Shown one piece after another: positions 42,943 through 50,605 of a stretch of 50,605 nt of DNA. The stretch is from Beroe ovata. Taxonomy: Eukaryota; Ctenophora; Nuda; Beroida; Beroidae. Both the position numbers and the translations under genes were made by a program. Location of the stretch: NCBI GenBank assembly GCA_946803715.1, contig CAMPET010000038.1:210663-261267 (forward strand), in the 5' to 3' direction. The notes beneath the pieces are model-generated. The model was not told the origin of the DNA. It saw only the letters and a list, made by a program, of their open reading frames with translations, and made no database searches. Numbering within the stretch: the first letter of the stretch is position 1; every line of letters begins with the position of its first letter.

Positions 42943-44167
42943 TCATTGATCTTCTAGAGTGAGTATAAAATCGAATTCTTCTTGTGTCAGTGGTTGCACA
43001 CTGAGTCTTGCTTTAGTGAATAATGCAATGTTTTTCAGTGGTCCTCCAGATGCTTTATGCTGAATATGAAGTGCTTTCAACTCATCCAATGGAATGAATC
43101 TCTTCATGTCTCTCACAAACTTAACATCAACCATCTTCCACTTTGGGTTCTCTTAAAAGATTTCATGTCAAATTATAATTCAAAATACAAGTTCAAGAAC
43201 AAGAACAAGTTTTTATGCCTTTATATGATTGAACATTGTAGACACTAGACAGTGATACAAAGTCAATTGAATCAAATCATAAGGGGTATGAAACCAAACC
43301 TTTTTGAGACTTTGGGTCATAATGTGGATCCTTCTTATCAAATTGTGTATGGTCAACATAATTCTCTGAAATAATCAGCAACTTTGGTTACAATACACAT
43401 TCTGACCCTATAAATTTTTACCTTGCTAATGTACCATTAGAAGCAGTTGAAACTCAAGTAAAAGCAGTCTCCATGCTATTAGATATATCAAGATTCCAAT
43501 GACATTTTACCTATTCTATAAACCTTAGCCAAAACTTGCCACAATTCAGCTGTCTGTTTCCTTTCTATCCTACACTCCACTTATAATTATGTGCTGATTA
43601 TAGTCACAATACCTCTATCCTATACTCACCTTTGACAATATCAACAATTCCAATTATACCAGGGGGCTTGCAGTTACTATGATAGAAGAATGCTTGTTGG
43701 CCTTTTTTCATAGCAATCCTGTTTAAGGAAATTCAGATTTCAGATAATAACAAATAGTAGGTACTCTAGATTTGCTTGATATTCATGTCATTAAGACCAA
43801 CATGAAATTTCTTGCTTGGTAATTCCTTACACCATCCCAACATGCTGTTTGCTCAGGTTCTTTCTTCAAATCTTCAATTCCAAATTTCATGTCAACCCCC
43901 TTCTCAATTCTTGAGTTGGGCTCAGATTTGATAAGCCAATGACAGTAAGGTTCTGAAGCAATGTTGTAGATAAATATTCAGAAATCAGACTTTTACCAAA
44001 GAATTCAAAAATGTAAAAATGACACATCAGGAATCAAATTGAAACTGGGCTCTAGGGCATGTGGATGAAAAGAAAATCAAAGCCTGCGTACCTGGTTCAT
44101 CTTTTCGTTCATCTGATTCAATTTTAGGTTCATTTACCTTCTGGCGCTTTCTTTTCTGCCCAGGCAT
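42943..44167 (-). CDS. THYN1: Thymocyte nuclear protein 1, EVE-domain protein, five exons
   Basis: Exons: 44167-44092, 43952-43802, 43718-43630, 43365-43300 and 43151-42943, in phase, giving 196 residues. EVE domains are PUA-like folds that bind modified bases in nucleic acid; THYN1 is nuclear in vertebrates. Visible segments are HWLIKSEPNSRIEKGVD, ACWDGVRNYQARNF, GQQAFFYHSNC, HTQFDKKDPHYDPKS, MVDVKFVRDMKRFIPL, GGPLKN and PLTQEEFDFIL, which line up with vertebrate THYN1 almost without gaps. The short basic N-terminus (GQKRKRQK) looks like a nuclear localisation signal. The exon 2 donor (CAT|GTTGG) is weak but is the only one giving a continuous product. Confidence 0.93.
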
Positions 44168-45722
44168 TATTGATTATATCTATGGAAAAAATAACATCTA
44201 TCAAAAAGATATTTTCATGAAAAATGATGGAACCTGAAAAGCAATGTAAACTTTTGAAAGATAGTTTATCAAATAAGCAATAAACAATTAGACCCAGCTC
44301 ATATGCCTGAATATATGTCCTCGATATGTTATTAATCCATTGAAATCTGAAAAGTAAGCAATAAAACAACCAAGTTTGCAATAAAATAACAACAGTCCTT
44401 GAAGCAAATTGTTATATTATAGACCAGTCTCCACGCTCAACACAATATATGATACTATGTCCCTTGGACTTTTGCCATAAGTTACATCATAAGCTACATG
44501 ACAATTGACAAAAATGGATGCGTTGCTTTGAAGATGTAGCTCTGAAGATGCTCATTGGTGCTCTCATCAGGACATATTTCACTTCTACAGCACACCCAGG
44601 TCATTTAGGGTGCATTTAGGGGGCATTTAGAGTGCATGTAGGGGGCATTTAGGGTGCGTTTAGGGTGCATTTAAGGTGCATCGGGCGGCTGGTAATATTG
44701 ACCCAATGACCCACCGTTTGATCAATTGCAATGGTCATCAAAAATCAAATGTTATTGAACGCAGCGCACTTTTATATCAGCTTTCGGAAGTGTATAGTGT
44801 ATACGTTGTGCTTGCACGTTGCAAAAAATATTTAAATCATTTGTAGGATTTTACCATACCGTCGGTGCACGCGATTTTCAATCCGCCCCGACGGGCGATT
44901 TTATCCGCCTTGCCAGGGATAAAATCCCGCCAGCAAGGGTAGGGTAAAATCCTACAATTGAATCATTGTCTGTTGTCTGGCATGGCGATGGTAATTGGTA
45001 AACTGCCGATAATAAGTCTGAAGCCAGCGCCGCGCGCGCGAATTAACAATTTACAAAATGCAGCTTGTCGATCGATGAAACCCTGTCCACAATTTCGCTG
45101 CGCGCGCGCAAACTTATTCTCAGCGGTCTAGCATTGCATCGCCAGACAACAAAATGCTTGCCCATTGCCGGTCGCCATCTCATATTCTCGAATATACGAG
45201 AGAATTGGAACAGGTTAGGTTATAGGTAACATCTGACAACCATGTCCTCTGCTTCTTTGTTCTTGCGCGCGCAAACAGTTAAAGTTTCGAAACAGTTTCG
45301 GCCGTTCGATGAAGGCGCGCGCGCAAAAAACAGTGCGAACAGATAACATCCGGCAACAAAATGCGACAAGGTCTAATATATCAAAATCAAATATGCGCAA
45401 TTAAAATTGCAATTGTGCAACGCCGCGCGAAAGCCGAAATTATATTTACTGGAAACGGGATCGGGATCAAAAAAATTATCATATTCAAGGTTGTTCTCGG
45501 GCTGTAAAATTTACACTTACAGTGTTAATGAATGGAAACAGACTTCAAATTTAATAATCTCTTAGTCTTGATTAATCCAAATCTAAATCATAAATCCAAT
45601 TCAGGTCCGAGATTGTAAAATACAATTACAAAGAATTGAAATTGAAAATAAAACTTAAACTTCGCAATAGCAAATTGAAGTTCAAATATTATTATGCTAA
45701 ATACTTTTCTCATACTGCGTTA
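44168..45722. other. Intergenic region between THYN1 and the TRPC gene
   Basis: No gene was seen. It holds a short tandem repeat of GTGCATTTAGGG-like units (44602-44683), a small inverted-repeat element (about 44850-44962) and a CpG-rich stretch with CGCGCG runs (about 45025-45430). The CpG-rich part could be the promoter of THYN1, which starts at 44167 (inference). Confidence 0.55.
44850..44962. mobile_element. Short inverted-repeat element, about 113 bp
   Basis: TTGTAGGATTTTACC at the left and GGTAAAATCCTACAA at the right are exact inverted repeats, extended by TACC/GGTA with one mismatch. A second inverted pair (GGCGATTTTATCC / GGATAAAATCCCGCC) lies inside. No coding capacity. Confidence 0.6.
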
Positions 45723-48396
45723 CTAACGGGGCATGGAGCCACTGGCTGATTTTAGAGATCCTACATTCTTTTTTGTTCTGGATGAAGATTTCATGAATGA
45801 CTTGTGTCGTTGAATTGCCGCCACCTCAACGAACGTATCCTTCCTACTGTAAGGGTAGCAGTCTGTGCTGGCATTAGCTACCTCACCGGTGTCTACACTG
45901 GAATGGTTAAGCTTGTAGGGCAGATAGTTCAGGTAACGATCACACAGTTCGGAAAGGAGTCGGTCACGCTGCTCCTCACTTATAGACTTGTTGGGTAGTG
46001 TCACTCGTTTCCGTGTTTCCAGACGACGACGGAACCAGATAGTTGCGGGGATCAAGAAGATGTTGAAAGGGAAGAGGAATGGCTGTCCATTGCGATATTC
46101 CTGATGAGTGATATGGATCAATCAGAGTGGTGTGTTCTTCATTTGTGAATGGTGAATATCAATATTGATTTCTCGAAGTCGAACCAATATCCAATCGCAG
46201 TAGGTGTGACAGACAATTGGACTTACTCCACCCCTCACCCGGATTCTTACCTTCAGTAGTTCACTCCGCGCATTCTTCCACTCAATATCACAGTTATCCT
46301 GGATCCTCTCGAATGTGTTGTTGAGGAGTGCGATGAGCATGTTGAGCATCATCACACATGCAAGAAGGACGTATAACATCATCAGAATGTGAATTATGTT
46401 GGAGGAAACTTGGTCGTTAGCAATCTCTATGTCCTGAGGGTATTGTGTGTGGTATTGTGTGTGGTATTGTGTGAGGTTCAGGTATTGTGTGTGGTATTGT
46501 GTGAGGCTATAATAGCGGGATGTGACTGAGTGTGGAGTTATAATAGCGGGGTGTGACTCAAGAAGTACTAACTATACTCACAGGCATCTCTAGGAGACCA
46601 AATGTCGCCCACATGATACTCTTCAAACACTCAACAAAGGACCGAAAGTACTTGGGCACTTCCTTCAAAGCGAGCCCGTGACTTTGTAGTATTTCCTCTT
46701 TTGTAAGGGAATCCGAAACCATTTCCTCCACTGCACTGTTGAGAGTATTTCCATTGACAGAGATGTTGTTTGTGATGGCATACACAGCAATGGTAGCCCC
46801 CACAACACACGTCAGCAGCACTATGAGCACAAACTTCACAACGTCCACGAGGAGGTATTTGAGTGCGAGGAGGAGTGGCCCGAGACTCGCCGATATCTCG
46901 AGGAAATTCAGCCATCTAAGTATGAGAATAATCTCAGAGAATGCGTACATGTATGTGATATTGAGAATGTTATTGTGCAAGTCCTTCAGCTGATTGATGT
47001 CGGAGTAGTCAATATTCCTGTACTCCACCCATATACTGATACGGTAGAGGGTTGCTGCTAGCAACACTGCGCAAGCAGCCAGCTCGATGAAATTGAAGAT
47101 ATTCTTGAAGTATCTCCACAATCCCTGTTGCACCATCTGGTCAAGTTCTATGGAAAATCGGGAGAGGAGACACACCCATAGAGCAAGTTCCCAGTTCTCT
47201 GGCCGGGCAGTCTCACTCGGTATCACACACACTGTCACCAGCAGTGCTAACAGTATGAAGTAATTCACAACATCGGTAATGAAACACATGAACGGTGTGA
47301 ACAGTAGTCGCATATGATCGGCACATTTAGAGTCCATAATCCCGATTTTATTCTTCACTCTCTGGCAGAAGAAGTATTCAGCGAGGTATAGAGGCAAGAG
47401 AAAGGGACTGAATACATACTTGAATGCCACGGTGACCTTACCGAATGTCCACTTGTACGCTAGTTTCCCATACCACTCCTCCAGGATTATCTGCTGACTG
47501 AATGGGTGTGCTACGAACCTCATCTTCCTCTCGTCTATAGCTCGTCTGAGTAGGCCGTGTGTACTGCTGAGAACCTCCCTAGCTTCCCACATCTTGTCAC
47601 AATGGTCGAGCAGACGATATGTGAACACATCTGCATCTCTGATGAGCAGCTCAAACTCGGCTCTAAACTCATCCCGCACGTTTTCAATTTCCTCGATGTT
47701 CTTACTGACGTCAAATGCGGTTCTAAACGGGTCCCTGCATTTCAAATAGACACCATCGTGGAGTAGGAATGTTAGGGGCTTCACACTGAAACCAGTGTCT
47801 CTGCAGTGTCCATCTTTCAGCTGAGTGTCAGTCTGATAACGAAGATAGGAAGTTAGCTTGATCACAGCTGCAGTTAGGTTGGCTCCAGCCATTAGCAGAG
47901 CATCGATTGATTCCCGGTCTCCCCTCACTGCTGCAATACTCAGAGGACTGGACCGGTCTTGGTTGAGGTCATTTGGATTACCGCCGTATTTCAGCACTAT
48001 CTCCACCATCTTGTGGTCTACTTTAGCCGCCATGATGAGTGGCGTGTCCCCGAAACTGTTTACACAGTTCGCCACATTGAACTTGGTGTGGTGGAGAGGG
48101 GAGCACCCAATTTTGGGGACTATGTCAACCTCAACCCCATGCTCTGAGAGGAATTTCTCCACCTTGCCATGCTCCCGAGCAGATATCAAGCTGAACAGAG
48201 CGCCATACTGTCCCGTAATCTCGTCCAAACTCGGGAATGTGGTCGAGTGGATGGAAGTGGGGGAGTCCTGATTTCCGGTTACTGGCCCATCCTTTACTGT
48301 CCTCATCTCTGTCAAGTTATAGCTCTCAGGTAACTGTTCATCGCAGCAGTTGGAGTTGCCCAGAACTGTGTCATCCCCGTCATCTTCGGTTTCCAT
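45723..48396 (-). CDS. TRPC-like cation channel with N-terminal ankyrin repeats
   Basis: Exons: 48396-46582, 46433-46251 and 46100-45723, all phase 0, giving 791 residues. TRPC channels are non-selective, calcium-permeable channels of the plasma membrane, usually opened downstream of phospholipase C. The N-terminus has ankyrin repeats (about 60-180; GDTPLIMAA, SSPLSIAAVRGD). Next comes the TRPC pre-S1 signature FVAHPFSQQ (294-302), several membrane segments (about 320-540), a pore segment CLKSIMWATFGLLE (590-603), then S6 and NMLIALLNNTFERI with EWKNAR in exon 2. The exon 3 PFLFPFNI resembles the LPxPFN of TRPC tails. The first intron falls just after the pore segment. Assignment to TRPC is firm; the exact subfamily is not. 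Confidence 0.9.
46441..46556. repeat. Direct repeats in TRPC intron 1
   Basis: Several copies of GGTATTGTGTGT and two copies of ATAATAGCGGG with GTGTGACT lie between TRPC exons 1 and 2. Confidence 0.8.
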
Positions 48397-48406
48397 ATTG
48401 TCCAGG

Positions 48407-48475
48407 TGTCAGGGGGCGTGGTCAGGGGGCGTGGTCNGCGTGGTCAGGGGGCGTGGTCAGCGCGTTATCAGGCGG
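48407..48475. repeat. 14 bp tandem repeat, GGGGGCGTGGTCAG, just upstream of TRPC
   Basis: Four or so copies, with an N at 48437, start about 10 bp before the TRPC start codon. Each contains GGGGGCGTGG, a GC-box / KLF-type sequence, so the array could work in the promoter or lie in the 5' UTR (inference). Confidence 0.8.
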
Positions 48476-50360
48476 TATGGTAGCTTTATACACTAGGAGT
48501 TTTTATATCAGCGTGTATTTTATTTAACATACAAGGAGAATGGATTTGTCCACTAAGTTACACAAACATTAACAAGACGTAAGCATCGATACGGATTGGA
48601 TACAAATTATTTCAAGAAAGCATGTTCCATTCTTGAGGAGGGGGAATGCACTCCAATATATTATACAGAGCTACACAATTTCACGTGCATGGCTGTTTTC
48701 AATGTATACTGGTGACGTGGCGCAGGACTGGCCCGCTGATCTTGGCAGGGAAAGTACACGTACTATGTAAACACGTACTATGTAAACAATTCGGAAAAAA
48801 GAGACAAAGAATTACATTTAGAGAATGCAGGGAATCTGGAGTATAACACGTGTGTTAGTGACAAGAACACGTGTGAGAAGAAGGAAGTGAAGTGCAAGAT
48901 GAGTGTGATGGATGAAGCAGTTGAGTGGGGTACATGACAGTATGATTAAACACAAACTAGCTTCAGCCATAAAATATGTTCTGTGTCATGTCAAGCGTCA
49001 ACACGGGGTCACCGATCTGTGTCAACGATGCGCTTCCCAGAGTACATAACATAGTAGTAGTACGTAGCAAGAAATTGAGACCTCGTGATTCAATGCTGTG
49101 CACCAGACTAGAATTATTCAGAATATAGTTCTGTAGTGACGTAAGAACACAGTGTTTCATGATGCATGAAGTAGGCCGAGGGGACCCCTCTACCTATATA
49201 CACTTTCATATTTTACAGTCGAGGAAGAGTGAAATATTGAGTACGGAGCTAGAACTTGGCCCGAGCAAGGGCGACAAGAGAAACATACTATTGCCAGGAC
49301 TCCGAAATGTAGAATTCTGTGGGACCGAAACTTCAGTGTGACGTGAGCGAGGTCCGTGGCGACACTCCCAGTAAGTCATAATCATTCCTTTCATGAGAAG
49401 ATAAGAATATGTTTACACCTTGTGGGGGCAAGACAAAAACACGCTATTAGACCATGTTGGGGACACGCAATATATACTTCAAGCCTGGTTGGGAGCATGG
49501 GCAGGAGTATTTGACTCAGAGAGGTATGAAGAGAGGTATGAAGAGAGGTCTGAGGTAGGGAGAGGGCATATTGTATGAAATGAAAATGTCTGTGGATGGA
49601 GCGAAACCGTTATAATATGTACTAGAGCAGTCGAGAGAGTATGTGGCGTGTTAACCAATTGTAGCATGTTCTATTCAAAATATTCGACAATCAGTCCTGA
49701 TTTGAGAATAGTGCGTGAATTACCATCTATTGTGTCTCTGTGGAAAATCCGATCTCCCGTCACACTCATCACTGAGCGGATATAGCAAAGAAAGAAAGGA
49801 TGTCTATGATGCAGCAATGTGGGTGTGATGGAATCAATTGTCATGGTTTATGGAGTTATGGGATCTTAGTTGCTGATTCGATAGATTAATTTGAAAATTG
49901 AAAAAATTACATGGATCTCGATTTTTATCATCAACCAAGTTCGGGTATTTCATTTTCAATAATATGGTTTTAGAGTAGGAACTAAATGAAATAGATATGG
50001 AGCTATCGATTTCGGTAGGAATTCTAAAAGAATAGGATTATAAAAATCATATAGAAACGGTCCAAAATGTCTCGAGTTTAATCTGCTTATTTCAAGAGTT
50101 TGTCATTCACATGCGTTACATGTTGAACGCTGTACAATCTCGAATCTCATAGGTACAAAACTGTATAAAACTGGCCATCGGCAAGATTCATAGGTTACGA
50201 GTGGCCCATGTAAAGCAAGTTCCAATCTTTAAAAAACGGAGAATCGTACTCTAGAAATTGAACCTAGTAAAGGAGAACATACCGCGTTGTGTAGGGATGT
50301 GGATTGTGAGGGTGTGAGTGTGTGTCATCGTGTCATGCACAAGTCGCCGCACTATGACAG
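48476..50360. other. Non-coding sequence upstream of TRPC
   Basis: Open frames here are short and show no family resemblance. A small repeat GAGAGGTATGAA occurs near 49517-49550. No element with clear ends was found. Confidence 0.5.
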
Positions 50361-50518
50361 TCACATCATGTCCATGTCCAATTCACACCAGGATGGAAAT
50401 CGGTTAGCACACTTGAACCCTGCTGTCACTTTCTTGTAGGTAGCAATGCACTTGGTCACGGCATTGGAACGCAGTGCCTTGATGTCAAAATCAGATCCAT
50501 CCACCCACACTGTTTCAC
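50361..50518 (-). CDS. Last exon of an unrecognised gene running off the right edge
   Basis: The exon begins after a TTGCAG acceptor, opens with ETVWVDGSDFDIKALR and ends FPSWCELDMDMM at a TGA at 50361-50363. Four cysteines lie within the last 50 residues. Upstream intron sequence runs into the CA microsatellite that closes the window. I do not recognise the family. It could be a chance open frame, but the acceptor and balanced composition suggest a real exon. Confidence 0.4.
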
Positions 50519-50571
50519 CTGCAATATATACCGGCATGTGAGAAGTGATAGCTGTATTACAGCTCAAATTA

Positions 50572-50605
50572 CACAAACACACACACAAACACACACACAC
50601 ACACA
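50572..50605. repeat. CA microsatellite at the right end
   Basis: Interrupted (CA)n closing the window; the left end is a matching (TG)15. Confidence 0.95.

Overview
This is a piece of animal (metazoan) nuclear genome. Genes have many short exons with GT-AG introns, and dinucleotide microsatellites, minisatellites and short inverted-repeat transposons are common. The gene set (VPS13D, a TRPC-like channel, a rhodopsin-class GPCR, THYN1, METTL25B, PSTK) is animal. The phylum cannot be fixed from sequence alone; an early-branching or other marine invertebrate is my guess (inference). The window begins and ends in TG/CA repeats, which suggests it is a whole scaffold or contig whose ends stopped in microsatellites.

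The dominant feature is a VPS13D-type bridge-like lipid-transfer protein gene on the minus strand, from its start codon at 38376 down to 2671. I could trace 51 exons whose splice phases agree throughout: 8,054 nt, 2,684 codons plus 2 nt, from the chorein N-terminus into the VAB domain. The C-terminal part (rest of VAB, APT1/ATG2_C, PH) is not in the window. The UBA domain of animal VPS13D is absent; a short acidic, Gln-rich exon sits in its place.

Genes on the opposite strand lie inside its introns: an intronless group II PLP decarboxylase (13693-15003) in the 6.0 kb intron 28, a five-exon GPCR (31981-34482) in the 7.1 kb intron 13, a possible small membrane protein (17370-17645) in intron 28, and a pseudokinase with a myristoylation motif (1546-2481) that would lie in intron 51 if the missing VPS13D exons continue to the left.

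The right third holds a same-strand run of small genes, THYN1 (42943-44167), METTL25B/RRNAD1-like (41208-42614) and PSTK (40001-40900). Next come a CpG-rich stretch, a three-exon TRPC-like channel (45723-48396), and the last exon of an unrecognised gene at 50361-50518. All of these are on the minus strand.

Two VPS13D regions appear twice, each pair joined at a single N: 3628-5655 / 5657-8199 (VAB exons), and 37693-38627 / 38956-39887 (first exons, with a LINE reverse-transcriptase fragment between). They look like uncollapsed alleles, not real duplications. One pair gives a filled-site/empty-site proof of a 470 bp TA-flanked MITE insertion. Other points of interest are an array of perfect TACTAAC branch-point motifs before exon 14, a minisatellite that duplicates a splice acceptor in frame before exon 15, and a 10 bp minisatellite inside the PSTK coding sequence.
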